Shown: positions 9,009-19,044 of the stretch, one piece after another
Layout: every line of letters starts with the position of its first letter
Numbering within the stretch: position 1 is the stretch's first letter
Assembly: GCF_900184685.1 (NCBI RefSeq)
Contig: NZ_FXXL01000007.1
Span: 1,488,001-1,552,000, forward strand
DNA from: Butyricimonas sp. Marseille-P3923
GTDB taxonomy: Bacteria; Bacteroidota; Bacteroidia; Bacteroidales; Marinifilaceae
DNA: 64,000 nt
Direction of reading: 5' to 3'
Notes under the pieces: model-generated
Told to the model about the DNA's origin: nothing
The model's input: the letters and a program-made list of their open reading frames with translations, nothing else
Databases searched by the model: none
Program-made: the position numbers and the translations under genes

Positions 9009-10517
9009 ATGAAGACATATATATTATTTCTATTTGCTCTTCTTACCGTTTGTCTCACCTCTTGTGATGATTGGCTAGATGTACGTGCAGGAAACACGAT
9101 AAAAGAAGAGGATCAATTCCGTACTTATAAAGGTTTCCGCGATGCTTTGACCGGATGCTATATGGCAATGGCAGATCAAAAAACATACGGACAGCGCATG
9201 ACAATGACGACTGTAGAATTGTTAGCAAACTTATGGTATTGTCCTGAAGAAAATAAGACTCGGACTCCAGAATATTACTATCTGACAACACATTCTTACA
9301 CGCAAGATGCAGTTTTAACCCCTATTGATGAAATCTATAGAGGATTGTTCAATACCATAGCCCAAGCAAATGTTATTATTAAACATGCTGAAGCTGGAGG
9401 CGAAGCAATTAATGACGAAAAAACAAGAGCGACTATTACAGGAGAAGCTTATGCGATCCGGGCATACTGCCAACTAGATGTTTTGCGTCTTTTCGGACAA
9501 TTGCCCCAAGGAGGTTCCAAACAAGTAAGCCTTCCCTATTCTTACGTAACGGGAATTAATGAAATGCCTTCTTATTATGCATTTGATGATTATGTTACCC
9601 TTTTAAAAGCGGATATAGATAAAGCTTTATCATTATTGGAAGACAATGATCCCATTTTCCAATATACATTCGAAGACTTGAATTCTCCAACAACAACATT
9701 AATGGAAGATTCTTATTTCTATTATCGCCAATTCCGCTTGAATTATTGGGCAGTAAAAGCATTACAAGCCCGCATGTATTTATACTTGGGTGAAAATAAC
9801 AATGCCTATAAAGCAGCTATGAGTGTTATCAACGCAAAAGGAATAGATGGTAATCCGATAATGGAATTAAGCGGACTTACTGATATGGGAGCCAACCGCT
9901 TTGCCTGTCCATCAGAATGTCTATTCTATCTTAGCAAATACGATATAAACACATACGCAAACAATGTCCTAGTCGGTGGTAACTGGGGACTTGATTGGCA
10001 GATCACTTCTAGATATTTGTATCTAACCGAGGATATGCTCCATCAGCTGTATCTATCTATTGCAAGTTCAACAGGCTCACACAATCGCTATAATAACATA
10101 TGGAATCGTCAGGCCAAGGCTCCCTCCGGGGCAATATGTCCAACGCTAAAAAAATACTGGTACTCGGAAGAAACTACCAACGATTTGATGCTAAAACATC
10201 AAATTATCCCAATGTTACGCATGTCCGAAATCTATCTGATTGCAATAGAAACAACGACTTCACTAACAGAGGCAAATTCATTGTATACTACCTACATGAG
10301 ATCCTGTGCAGTATCAAATCATTCTACATTTGGTTCTACGAATGAAGTAAAAGAAGAAATCATAAACGAATACCGCCGCGAATTATTTGGTGAAGGACAA
10401 ATGTTTTACACCTACAAACGTATCAATTCTGCAAAAATGCTTTGGAAAGCAGAAGAAGTACAGGAAGACGAATATATCGTCCCTCTTCCTCAAACAGAAT
10501 ACAACCCCAATAATTAA
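9009..10517 (+). CDS. SusD/RagB-family outer-membrane lipoprotein
   Basis: A 502-residue lipoprotein (lipobox LTSC near residue 19) with TPR-type helices characteristic of SusD. Recognisable parts are the start DWLDVRAGNTIKEEDQF, the helical core AYAIRAYCQLDVLRLFGQLP and the C-terminal YRRELFGEGQMFYTYKR. It should form a lid on the SusC channel and bind the ligand outside the cell. It sits directly after susC and before the DUF4843 lipoprotein with short gaps, so the genes are probably one operon. Confidence 0.93.
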   Translation: MKTYILFLFALLTVCLTSCDDWLDVRAGNTIKEEDQFRTYKGFRDALTGCYMAMADQKTYGQRMTMTTVELLANLWYCPEENKTRTPEYYYLTTHSYTQDAVLTPIDEIYRGLFNTIAQANVIIKHAEAGGEAINDEKTRATITGEAYAIRAYCQLDVLRLFGQLPQGGSKQVSLPYSYVTGINEMPSYYAFDDYVTLLKADIDKALSLLEDNDPIFQYTFEDLNSPTTTLMEDSYFYYRQFRLNYWAVKALQARMYLYLGENNNAYKAAMSVINAKGIDGNPIMELSGLTDMGANRFACPSECLFYLSKYDINTYANNVLVGGNWGLDWQITSRYLYLTEDMLHQLYLSIASSTGSHNRYNNIWNRQAKAPSGAICPTLKKYWYSEETTNDLMLKHQIIPMLRMSEIYLIAIETTTSLTEANSLYTTYMRSCAVSNHSTFGSTNEVKEEIINEYRRELFGEGQMFYTYKRINSAKMLWKAEEVQEDEYIVPLPQTEYNPNN

Positions 10518-10528
10518 AAAGTAATGTT

Positions 10529-11320
10529 ATGAAAAAAAGAATAAACTATATATTGCTTAATATCTTACTCATCGGCATGACAGCCTGTGAAAAAGATCTT
10601 TCTCCATACGATACAAAAGATTGCTGGATTCATTTTTATTTTCAAAATCTAGATGAAAATGTTATTTTTGATGAAAATTCCCCCAAATCCACATATTCAT
10701 TTGTGTACAATAACGATAAAACGACAGATACTTTATGGTTTGAAGTCGAAACAATGGGATTCGTCTCTGATGCACCTCGCCCGTTTGAACTGGAACAGGT
10801 TAAAGTAGATAAAAATGATGCGGTAGCAGGTGTCCATTATGTATCATTCGATGATCCCGGATTGAAAAATAACTTCTATTTTATACCGGGAAGCAAAGCC
10901 CGCTTCCAAATACCTATCGTGGTGAAACGCGACCCATCATTAAAAGAAAAAGATGTCGTTTTACATGTTACTTTTAAAGAAAACAACGAATTCCATCGCG
11001 GTTACGAAGAATATTGTACAAGAATTATAACTATCTCAGACCGTTTGACTAAACCATCCCAGTGGAATGATATATGCAACGTTTATTTTGGGACTTACGG
11101 TCCTGTAAAACATCAATTCCTAATTGACTCGACCAAAGAAAGATGGGATGACAAATACATTGAAGAGTTGCTCAACGGAGACTCCGGCTACACGGCATAC
11201 TTAAGCAATTTAATAAGACGCAAACTTGCAGAATTAAATCAACAGCGTGCAGACCAGGGGCTGGAGGCACTACGCGAGGAAGACGGGACCCTTGTTGAGA
11301 TACCCATAGTAATTATGTAA
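10529..11320 (+). CDS. DUF4843 lipoprotein
   Basis: A 263-residue lipoprotein (lipobox MTAC near residue 20) matching the DUF4843 pattern: an early WIHFYFQNL segment, a beta-sandwich middle with VAGVHYVSFDD, and FHRGYEEYCTRIITISDRLTKP. Proteins of this kind are often encoded directly after SusC/SusD pairs that lack carbohydrate-active enzymes. Their role is unknown; an accessory surface ligand-binding part is the usual guess. It begins 12 bases after susD, and the next gene follows with a short gap. Confidence 0.8.
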   Translation: MKKRINYILLNILLIGMTACEKDLSPYDTKDCWIHFYFQNLDENVIFDENSPKSTYSFVYNNDKTTDTLWFEVETMGFVSDAPRPFELEQVKVDKNDAVAGVHYVSFDDPGLKNNFYFIPGSKARFQIPIVVKRDPSLKEKDVVLHVTFKENNEFHRGYEEYCTRIITISDRLTKPSQWNDICNVYFGTYGPVKHQFLIDSTKERWDDKYIEELLNGDSGYTAYLSNLIRRKLAELNQQRADQGLEALREEDGTLVEIPIVIM

Positions 11321-11354
11321 CGAAAATTTAGTGACAAATATAAGAAGAATACCT

Positions 11355-12959
11355 ATGAAAAGAAATATATTCGGGCTACTGACATTGATAGCTACTTTGC
11401 TTTGCACGGCTTGTTTTGACGATGACTCAACAGGAATCCTCCAAAACATTAACGACATACAAATTTCCGGTATCGAGGAAACCTATGAATGTACCGCCTT
11501 TATAGGAGAATCTTTAAACATTATACCGGTTATAAACGGATACTCGGAAAACGACCTGAAATTTGTCTGGACATTATACAATGGACAAACCGGTAAACCC
11601 GACAGTGACGGTAATATAATAGAGCCAACCATTATCGGCACAGAAAAGCAACTCTCTTACCCAGTAAACTTATCAATGGGAAGTTACACGCTCTGTTTAA
11701 CCGTTACATCCAAAGACAATAATTATAGTGTATCTAAGTTAATAAATTTAAGTGTATCAACGGAATTCTCCCAAGGTTTCTACGTGCTGAAAGAAAACGA
11801 GGAGGGTAATTCAGATTTGGATTTATTAACGATCAAAGGAGAAATAGCTTCAGATATTCTATCAAAAATATCAGGAGCTGTAAAAGGGAAGCCCCGAAAT
11901 TTAAGCATAAATTACGGACATTTTTACATAAACACGGACAACGACCAAATAGAATCGACTCATACGCTCACTATCACCACGGAAGATAACGAGATCGCCA
12001 CGTATCGAAGCTCTGATTTAAAGCTATTGTTTGATCGATCTAATACTCTGTATGATGAAATGGAAAGTGATGAAAAACCGTATGCAATACTTCGCAGTAA
12101 CACACATTCCATCTACATATCTTCTAAAGGCATTCGGCAAATCATGGCAGATAATTTATATATTCAAATGGGATTAATGCCCAAAAACACGGGACGATTC
12201 GGCTTCCCAGCCATAGAAACAGGAGGTAGTCCCTTTATCATTTACGATCATTCAAGTTACGGCGGTTATTATTACTGGGACGAAATCAATAAAAGTTTTT
12301 GGACGGGATATATGATGGGACAAGGCTTCGCCCCGCTAACCAAAGCGGACGGTTCCGGCTCAGAATTAACCCAAAATCTTCAAAATTATAAATGTCTCGC
12401 TTGTGGGATGAATAGTTACAATTCTCCTAACGGATATTTTATCATGGAAGACGAATCCACCGGACAACGTTATGTGTACATCGTTAAATCATTGACTGCT
12501 ATGGCTCAATATTTTAGTGATCGAGTTATCCTGAAAAATAATTCACACATGGCTCAAGCCAATTCGTTTAGTGTAAACGGACTGTCTGCTAAATTCATAT
12601 ATTGTTTAGATAACGGGAATGTATATGCCTGTAACCTAAATAGCCCAGACTACGCCGAGACGGAATTATCATTCGAAGGTATCCCCGCAGGAGAAGAAAT
12701 CACCTATATAACTAATCAGTATTGGAATGCCATGATGAGTGACACCAAAAGTAATTTCAACTATTTAATAGTCGGAACCCAAAACGGAGACAGCTATCAT
12801 GTTTACATGTATAACACTGTAGGAGGACTTCCTGATGGAACACCGGTCAAAACTATAAAAGGGAAAGGAAAATTAAAAAACGTTCGTTTCCTATTTGGTA
12901 GTGGCAAATTTGACGAAAATGATTTAACCTCGGGTCAAATGTATCCGATCGGGGATTGA
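11355..12959 (+). CDS. PKD-like family lipoprotein
   Basis: A lipoprotein of about 534 residues (lipobox CTAC followed by FDDDST). It has a PKD-like beta domain in the first 150 residues (SENDLKFVWTLYNGQTG, SYTLCLTVTSKDNNYSVS) and a longer C-terminal beta-rich region, as in the PKD-like lipoproteins that accompany DUF4843. The frame is open from a GTG at 11331, but the ATG at 11355 starts the signal peptide directly and is preferred. It is probably exposed on the cell surface and helps bind the substrate. No catalytic motif is visible. Confidence 0.78.
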   Translation: MKRNIFGLLTLIATLLCTACFDDDSTGILQNINDIQISGIEETYECTAFIGESLNIIPVINGYSENDLKFVWTLYNGQTGKPDSDGNIIEPTIIGTEKQLSYPVNLSMGSYTLCLTVTSKDNNYSVSKLINLSVSTEFSQGFYVLKENEEGNSDLDLLTIKGEIASDILSKISGAVKGKPRNLSINYGHFYINTDNDQIESTHTLTITTEDNEIATYRSSDLKLLFDRSNTLYDEMESDEKPYAILRSNTHSIYISSKGIRQIMADNLYIQMGLMPKNTGRFGFPAIETGGSPFIIYDHSSYGGYYYWDEINKSFWTGYMMGQGFAPLTKADGSGSELTQNLQNYKCLACGMNSYNSPNGYFIMEDESTGQRYVYIVKSLTAMAQYFSDRVILKNNSHMAQANSFSVNGLSAKFIYCLDNGNVYACNLNSPDYAETELSFEGIPAGEEITYITNQYWNAMMSDTKSNFNYLIVGTQNGDSYHVYMYNTVGGLPDGTPVKTIKGKGKLKNVRFLFGSGKFDENDLTSGQMYPIGD

Positions 12960-12984
12960 TTATAATTTACTAAATTTACATATT

Positions 12985-14946
12985 ATGAGAAGTAAATATT
13001 TATTGCTATTTATTTTTGCTATATTTTTGAATTTCACTGGCAAAGCAAGTGATGACAAGAAGCCGAACGAAATTCGTATTCTGTACGTGGGAGGAAATTC
13101 CGACTTAAACCCCGATAACAAAACAAATACACAAGAAAGTATCGAAAAAAGTATTAGGGAACGGAAAGAGGCTTTTACTCAATTATTAAAAACCTATTTC
13201 GACACGGTAACAGCGATAGACGCAACCGATTATACACCAGACATGTCTGATAACTACGATGTAACCATCTTTGATGGTTTACCTCCTGCCATCGAACAAC
13301 GAACAATAGAATATGATGCTTATGGAAAAATTAAAACATACACTCCAGCTCGCTATTTACCAGATGATTTCTCATCTCCCTGCATCACAATCGGAAACGT
13401 CAGTGATCGTATCGGCGCTCGCCTTGGTATAAAAAACGATTGGTTCTGCCTATGTTTGGATGCATGTGCGCATCATATAAATTTGAAACATCCTATTTTT
13501 CACAAACCGTTCAAAACAAAAATGACTCTAGAGAAACTTCCCACCCCGGAGGAAGCATTCTATTATCAATTTATGTTTAAAGAAGACATCCCTGATTCCT
13601 TGATGATGTGGCGCATACAAACGAAAGGCTATAAAACGGATCTATCGTTTAATATTGGCCTGGTTTCACGTCCTTGGGGATACACAGATTCTCCCGATTG
13701 CGAATATATTTCAAGCGGTGTCTGTGCCAAATCACCTGATGCAGTAGCCATCGGTCGTCACGCTAACTTTTTCCACTGGGGCTTCATCGCTTCTCCTTTA
13801 TACATGACCAACGAGGCAAAAGTCGTGTTCGCTAACACCGTGGTTTATATCGCAAAATACAAGCAAACACCACTCGTTCGCAAATATCGAGCAAATATAG
13901 CAACCCGTGAAACCGTCAAAGAGATGAAATACTCGGCATCTCGTGCTTCTTATGATAACACCTTAAAGTATTTGAATTCAATCACTCAACAGCAAGAAGA
14001 GGCGATTAAAAAATTAAAAGCAAAACAAACGAAAGGGGAAAAACTAACAGATCAGGAAACAACCTATCTACAAAACTATCAACCGCAAGAAATGCCTGTA
14101 CCTTCGTTCATCGATCACTTAAAACAAGCCGTTGGCCCGGATTTATACACTCGATTTGGGAATGACGAATCCTTATACGCCCAATACTATGATTCTAATA
14201 AACCTTATTATTACGGGGGAGGCAATACACAAGGATTGGCTATTGACGAAGACGCCAAAGCTTGGGGAATCGCTAATAACAACAAAGAAATTCTGAATAA
14301 AGCCATCTCCTGTTTGGAAAAAGGTGAAGAAATCGAACGAGCCAAACGTATACTTGCTCGCTACACGTTATGCGATTTTTCCACACCTTCTGAATGGCGT
14401 AAATGGTATGACAAATATGAAAGCAAAATGTTTTTCACCGAATCTGGTGGTTGGTTTTTCATGATTAATGGCTCTAAAAACATTCCAGGTAATGATTATT
14501 CTATTTTGGAACGACGCAAGACCATTCTAACAAATGAAACATCCCAAATATCAGAAGCCATCCCCGATGCCAATAATCCAATTATTATTACAACACAAGG
14601 AAAGATAAAAGCAAATAATTTGATTGAAGTTCAAATTAAAATAAACCTATACAAAGGGTTCCACATTTATAAAGAAGTAGGGATGGGTGATCCTTATATT
14701 CCCATGGAAATCAAATTTGATTTGCCGGAAGACTGTTATTTAGAAGGAAAAATACAAATGCCTGCTGCTGCTAATTTTGGAAACAATGGAACTAAAATTT
14801 ATGAAGGTGAGATAATAATGTCACAAATAATCAGATGCGAACAATTGCCTACAAACATCAAATTCACTTTCGGTTACCAATGCTGTGACAGCCATTCGTG
14901 CCAACCTCCACAAAATAAAGAGTTCAATGTAATAATAAAAAAATAA
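12985..14946 (+). CDS. Secreted ThuA-like / DsbD-alpha-like two-part protein
   Basis: A 653-residue exported protein with an unusual layout. Residues 1-21 are a signal peptide. Residues 28-300 look like a ThuA/glutamine-amidotransferase-type fold (IRILYVGGNSD, YDVTIFDGLP, GRHANFFHWGFIASP) and include a Cys/His cluster: C155, C157, C161, H163, H164, H169, H173. Residues 300-520 are helical with no recognised family. Residues 535-653 resemble the N-terminal (alpha) domain of DsbD: LYKGFHIYKEVG and GYQCCDSHSCQPP with C633, C634 and C639. That domain normally passes electrons to periplasmic thioredoxin-like partners, and such a partner is the next gene. The function as a whole is unknown; the domain calls are from motif reading. 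Confidence 0.6.
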   Translation: MRSKYLLLFIFAIFLNFTGKASDDKKPNEIRILYVGGNSDLNPDNKTNTQESIEKSIRERKEAFTQLLKTYFDTVTAIDATDYTPDMSDNYDVTIFDGLPPAIEQRTIEYDAYGKIKTYTPARYLPDDFSSPCITIGNVSDRIGARLGIKNDWFCLCLDACAHHINLKHPIFHKPFKTKMTLEKLPTPEEAFYYQFMFKEDIPDSLMMWRIQTKGYKTDLSFNIGLVSRPWGYTDSPDCEYISSGVCAKSPDAVAIGRHANFFHWGFIASPLYMTNEAKVVFANTVVYIAKYKQTPLVRKYRANIATRETVKEMKYSASRASYDNTLKYLNSITQQQEEAIKKLKAKQTKGEKLTDQETTYLQNYQPQEMPVPSFIDHLKQAVGPDLYTRFGNDESLYAQYYDSNKPYYYGGGNTQGLAIDEDAKAWGIANNNKEILNKAISCLEKGEEIERAKRILARYTLCDFSTPSEWRKWYDKYESKMFFTESGGWFFMINGSKNIPGNDYSILERRKTILTNETSQISEAIPDANNPIIITTQGKIKANNLIEVQIKINLYKGFHIYKEVGMGDPYIPMEIKFDLPEDCYLEGKIQMPAAANFGNNGTKIYEGEIIMSQIIRCEQLPTNIKFTFGYQCCDSHSCQPPQNKEFNVIIKK

Positions 14947-14969
14947 TTTCACTTTAATATCATTACGAA

Positions 14970-16145
14970 ATGAAAAAAATGACATTTATCGGATTAATCT
15001 GGCTAACACTGTTAGCCTGCCAATCTCAAACAAAAAGTTATAAAATAAAAGGCCATATTGAAGGAGCAGGAAATGGTAAAGCCATCTTGATTAAAAATAA
15101 TGGTGAGACACAAAACACAAATGGAGATACCGTAAAACTAAGAAATGGCAATTTTACTTTTACCGGAATCGTTGATGAACCTATACATGCCATGATTAAC
15201 ATTTGTCCTGACAACGAAAAATCGGCATTTATCAATATCATCATGGAAAACTCACTCATAACAATCTCGAGTAACTGGGATGATGTGGTTGATCAATACG
15301 GTTATCGTCATATCCCGAATTGCGAGGTTACTGGTTCTCTTAACGACAAAGTATATCGGGAATTTAACCATACTTACGAGAAATTATTACAATCACCCAA
15401 ATTCAAAGAACATGCGGCAGCTCTAAAAAAACGAGAAGAACTCCATAAAAACGGAGATAAAGAAGTATTTTATAAATACCAAGAAGAAACAGAATCGTTG
15501 TGCAGGGAAATTAAACTGGAAACCGAAAAACGCCAAAAAGAAATGATCATACAAAATCATACTGTCGAGTCTGCGGCATCTTGTTTATTTATCTTACAAA
15601 ATGATATGGAATTTCCTGAACTGGAAGAAATATTCAACTCCTTGGCCCCTAATGTACAAAATAGTAGTCTTGCAAAACCTATAAAAAAAGAAATTACAGC
15701 AAAACGTCGAATACAACCGGGACAACTAGCTCCAGATTTCACCTTGGAAACTCCGGACGGAGCAAAATTGTCGTTATCTGATTTGCGAGGGAAATATGTA
15801 ATTCTAGATTTCTGGGCATCCTGGTGTCGCCCCTGTCGGGCGTCTTTTCCCGAAATGAAAAAATTGTATGCCGAATATAAAAAGAAAAATGTAGAAATAC
15901 TTGGTATTACAAATGATAGTCGAAAAGCAGATTGGCTAAAAGCATTGGAAGAAGATCAACTTCCATGGTTACAAGTCACAGATAACTTTTCTAGTCCAAA
16001 TAGGGCTGGCAAGGTAGCAACTCTTTATGTTGTTCCCTATCTTCCAACTCTGATGCTGATCGACCCGGACGGCAAAATCGTGGGCAAGGCAAAAGACAAA
16101 CACGAGCTGAAAGAATGGCTGGACGTGCGACTGGCAAAAAAATAA
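14970..16145 (+). CDS. TlpA-type thioredoxin lipoprotein (DUF4369 + thioredoxin)
   Basis: A 391-residue lipoprotein (lipobox LLAC17). The N-terminal half is a DUF4369-like beta domain (YKIKGHIEGAGNGKAILI), followed by a helical linker and a C-terminal thioredoxin fold from about residue 250, with active site WCRPC (C286, C289) and a cis-Pro region VVPYLPTLMLI. It should reduce or isomerise disulfides outside the cytoplasm. It starts 23 bases after the DsbD-alpha-like gene, so the two probably act as an electron donor/acceptor pair serving the SusC/D system. Confidence 0.88.
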   Translation: MKKMTFIGLIWLTLLACQSQTKSYKIKGHIEGAGNGKAILIKNNGETQNTNGDTVKLRNGNFTFTGIVDEPIHAMINICPDNEKSAFINIIMENSLITISSNWDDVVDQYGYRHIPNCEVTGSLNDKVYREFNHTYEKLLQSPKFKEHAAALKKREELHKNGDKEVFYKYQEETESLCREIKLETEKRQKEMIIQNHTVESAASCLFILQNDMEFPELEEIFNSLAPNVQNSSLAKPIKKEITAKRRIQPGQLAPDFTLETPDGAKLSLSDLRGKYVILDFWASWCRPCRASFPEMKKLYAEYKKKNVEILGITNDSRKADWLKALEEDQLPWLQVTDNFSSPNRAGKVATLYVVPYLPTLMLIDPDGKIVGKAKDKHELKEWLDVRLAKK

Positions 16146-16178
16146 CTTTACACGCTCTGATTATTCGACGGATTTTAC

Positions 16179-16186
16179 TATCTTTG
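16179..16186 (+). promoter_or_regulatory. Putative -7 box for guaB
   Basis: TATCTTTG fits the Bacteroidota -7 consensus TAnnTTTG and lies 37 bases before the guaB ATG, giving a leader of about 30 bases. No convincing -33 TTTG was found. Confidence 0.5.
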
Positions 16187-16222
16187 CCCAATTTTTAATC
16201 AATTCGTATAAAGATAAACTCT

Positions 16223-17722
16223 ATGGCAATCTATTTGGACGATGTATCAAGAACTTTCGGAGAATATCTGCTTATTCCCGGTTTAACCACGAAACAGTGT
16301 ATTCCTACCAATGTTTCATTGAAAACACCTTTGGTGAAGTATAAAAAAGGCGAAAAATCGGCTATCGAGCTGAATATTCCTTTTGTTTCCGCGATTATGC
16401 AGTCGGTTTCCGACTCGGGACTGGCGATAGCGCTTGCCCGTAACGGCGGATTGTCATTCATTTTCGGCTCGCAACCCATCGAATCGCAAGCCGAAATGGT
16501 TCGCAAGGTAAAGAAATTCAAAGCCGGATTCGTTACCAGCGACTCGAACATCACCCCGGAAGCCACCTTGGCTGACGTGCTAGCTCTCGTGAAACGGACG
16601 GGACACACCACCATGGGAGTGACTGACGACGGTACCCCGAACGGCAAATTGCTGGGATTGGTAACCAGCCGGGATTACCGCGGGGAGAAAGACCCGAAAG
16701 ACCGGAAAGTAAAAGAGTTTATGACCCCATTCTCCAAACTAACCGTGGGAGAAGTAGGTATGACTCTCAGCGAAGCGAACCAAATCATCTGGGATCACAA
16801 GCTGAATACATTGCCCATCATAGACAAAGACCAGAATCTGGCTTACTTCGTGTTCCGCAAAGACTATGATAGTCACAAGGATAACCCGAACGAACTGTTG
16901 AACATGACGGACAAGAAATTACTTGTCGGTGCGGGTATCAATTCACGGGATTACAAAGAGCGGGTTCCCGCCCTCGTGGAAGCAGGAGTAGACGTGTTGT
17001 GTATCGACTCGTCCGACGGATTCTCCGAGTGGCAAAAAGAAACTTTGCAATGGATCAAGGAAGAATACAACGGCAAAGTACTCGTGGGAGCCGGAAACGT
17101 GGTAGATCAAGCCGGATTCCGTTATCTGGTTGAAGCCGGAGCGGACTTTATCAAAGTAGGTATCGGTGGCGGTTCCATCTGTATCACCCGCGAGCAAAAA
17201 GGTATCGGACGCGGACAAGCGACTGCCGTTATCGACGTGGCAAAAGCCCGTGACAAGTATTTCGAGGATACCGGTATTTACGTGCCTATTTGCAGTGACG
17301 GTGGTTTGGTACACGATTACCACATGGTATTGGCTCTTGCCATGGGTGCCGACTTCTTGATGATGGGACGTTATTTTGCCCGTTTCGACGAGTCCCCCAC
17401 CAAAAAATTAATGGTGGGAAACAACTACGTGAAAGAATACTGGGGCGAAGGTTCCAACCGCGCACACAACTGGCAACGTTACGACATGGGCGGCAGCGAA
17501 TCCTTGAAATTCGAGGAAGGAGTGGATAGCTACGTTCCCTACGCGGGAAAATTGAAAGATAATCTGGACGTAACCATCGGAAAGATTAAATCTACCATGT
17601 GCAGTTGCGGGGCAACCACAATCCCCGAATTGCAGAAAAACGCCAAGATCACGCTGGTTTCATCTACCAGTATCGTGGAAGGCGGCGCTCACGATGTAAT
17701 CTTGAAAGATCACAATAGATAA
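16223..17722 (+). CDS. guaB: IMP dehydrogenase (T. foetus-like type)
   Basis: It oxidises IMP to XMP with NAD, the committed step of GTP synthesis. In the 499-residue protein the catalytic loop is [20 protein letters not shown] with nucleophile C320, the flap has R419-Y420 within NWQRYD, and two CBS domains sit at about 105-215. Compared from memory with Tritrichomonas foetus IMPDH, long stretches are identical or nearly so (for example [20 protein letters not shown] and [17 protein letters not shown]), and the key residues are offset by one (C319, R418, Y419 there). This variant ends with [13 protein letters not shown] and lacks the usual bacterial GuaB ending. It is a single gene with its own promoter and terminator. 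Confidence 0.95.
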   Translation: MAIYLDDVSRTFGEYLLIPGLTTKQCIPTNVSLKTPLVKYKKGEKSAIELNIPFVSAIMQSVSDSGLAIALARNGGLSFIFGSQPIESQAEMVRKVKKFKAGFVTSDSNITPEATLADVLALVKRTGHTTMGVTDDGTPNGKLLGLVTSRDYRGEKDPKDRKVKEFMTPFSKLTVGEVGMTLSEANQIIWDHKLNTLPIIDKDQNLAYFVFRKDYDSHKDNPNELLNMTDKKLLVGAGINSRDYKERVPALVEAGVDVLCIDSSDGFSEWQKETLQWIKEEYNGKVLVGAGNVVDQAGFRYLVEAGADFIKVGIGGGSICITREQKGIGRGQATAVIDVAKARDKYFEDTGIYVPICSDGGLVHDYHMVLALAMGADFLMMGRYFARFDESPTKKLMVGNNYVKEYWGEGSNRAHNWQRYDMGGSESLKFEEGVDSYVPYAGKLKDNLDVTIGKIKSTMCSCGATTIPELQKNAKITLVSSTSIVEGGAHDVILKDHNR

Positions 17723-17766
17723 AAAAACACGAGTTTATCAGGCAACATACTGTAAACTCACACAAA

Positions 17767-17809
17767 AATACCCGTTGGAAAGATAAACTGGTCTTCTCCA
17801 ACGGGTATT
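17767..17809 (+). terminator. Hairpin downstream of guaB
   Basis: A perfect 13-bp inverted repeat, AATACCCGTTGGA (17767-17779) with its complement at 17797-17809, and a 17-base loop. It lies between guaB and the oppositely read ATPase gene and probably terminates both. Confidence 0.75.
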
Positions 17810-17847
17810 CCTTTGAACAGAAAAATACAGCAAAGATTCTCCGTTAA

Positions 17848-19035
17848 TTATTCAAATAATTTTGTAGGATTAATACTTAAAAAATCCTCGGCTTTCATTC
17901 CTCCATCTCCCACAACCATAGTCATATAAGGATTATACATTTTCCGAATTTCCTCAAGTCCGGCATTATACTTTTCTCTGTTACTCTTCACTTCTATAGC
18001 AACAATACGACTTTTTTTCTGAAGAATATAATCAACTTCCTTATCACGTTCCCGCCAATAAAAAACTTTATATCCACCAATAAAAGCGTTACTAATAATA
18101 TGAGCTCCAATTGCCGATTCAAAAATACGTCCCCATTCTTTACTATTTATAACAGCTTCCTTAAAAGTCAGATCTCCGTAAATATTTTTCAAAGCATTAT
18201 TATAGACTTGAAATTTCGGAGCACTTGCCCGCTGACGAGAATGGTCAATCGTGAATTTTTGTAATCCGCCAAGTAGTCCACTATCCCCGAGCAAATTCAG
18301 ATAACTGGCTAAAGTTGTTGTATTACCAGCATCTTGTAACGCTCCGACCATCTTCGTCAATGAAACTATTTCCCCGGAATAAGATGAACCTAATTCAAAA
18401 GCCTGTCGTAACAGAGCGGGTTTTCCTACCGGAGAATCATACAAAATATCCTTATTAATTGTAGCGTCAATAATTGCACTATTTATGTACTGACTCCAAC
18501 GTTCTTCATCATCAATCAAAAATGCTGCACCCGGGTAACCTCCAAAAAAGATATACTGCTCTAACGTCATACCAAAAGCATCCCGCATCTCGGGATAAGA
18601 CCAATGAGTCATTCTAATTTCCTCAAAACGTCCCATCATTGAATCCGATAATCCTTTTTCCAGAAGCACCCGCGAAGAACCAAGAAGAAGAACTTTAATA
18701 TTTATATCATTAAATGTATCCTCATCCCACTCCTTCTTTACAACCTCACTCCAATTCTTTATTTTCTGAATTTCATCAACCACTAAAACAAATTCAACAT
18801 ATTTTTCTACACGCATTTGAGCTCGAGCCGTGTTCCAACAATCGGATATCCAAGACACTTGAGTGGCCGGAACATTATCTGCAGAATAGATTTGGAACGG
18901 AATATCCAAATCCTTTAGAACTTGTTTGACAACAGTTGTCTTTCCAACTTGCCGAGGCCCCAATACAACTTGCAAGAAATGCCTTGACTCCTCTATTCGC
19001 TGTTTTATAATCTGATACTGCTCTCTTTTATACAT
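17848..19035 (-). CDS. AAA-family ATPase with DUF4143 domain
   Basis: A protein of about 395 residues with a P-loop GPRQVGKTT near the N-terminus, Walker B FVLVVDEIQKI, an arginine-finger region GSSRVLLEKGL, a middle DUF4143 part (GGYPGAAFLID) and a C-terminal restriction-endonuclease-like PD-(D/E)xK segment (DKEVDYILQKKSRIVAIEVKS). The family is widespread and mobile in bacteria, with unknown targets; toxin-like or phage-related roles have been proposed. The frame opens at a TTG (19053), but the ATG at 19035 gives the normal MYKREQY start. It is lower in GC than its neighbours and a lone minus-strand gene, consistent with horizontal acquisition. Confidence 0.85.
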   Translation of the reverse strand: MYKREQYQIIKQRIEESRHFLQVVLGPRQVGKTTVVKQVLKDLDIPFQIYSADNVPATQVSWISDCWNTARAQMRVEKYVEFVLVVDEIQKIKNWSEVVKKEWDEDTFNDINIKVLLLGSSRVLLEKGLSDSMMGRFEEIRMTHWSYPEMRDAFGMTLEQYIFFGGYPGAAFLIDDEERWSQYINSAIIDATINKDILYDSPVGKPALLRQAFELGSSYSGEIVSLTKMVGALQDAGNTTTLASYLNLLGDSGLLGGLQKFTIDHSRQRASAPKFQVYNNALKNIYGDLTFKEAVINSKEWGRIFESAIGAHIISNAFIGGYKVFYWRERDKEVDYILQKKSRIVAIEVKSNREKYNAGLEEIRKMYNPYMTMVVGDGGMKAEDFLSINPTKLFE

Positions 19036-19044
19036 ACATAACAA

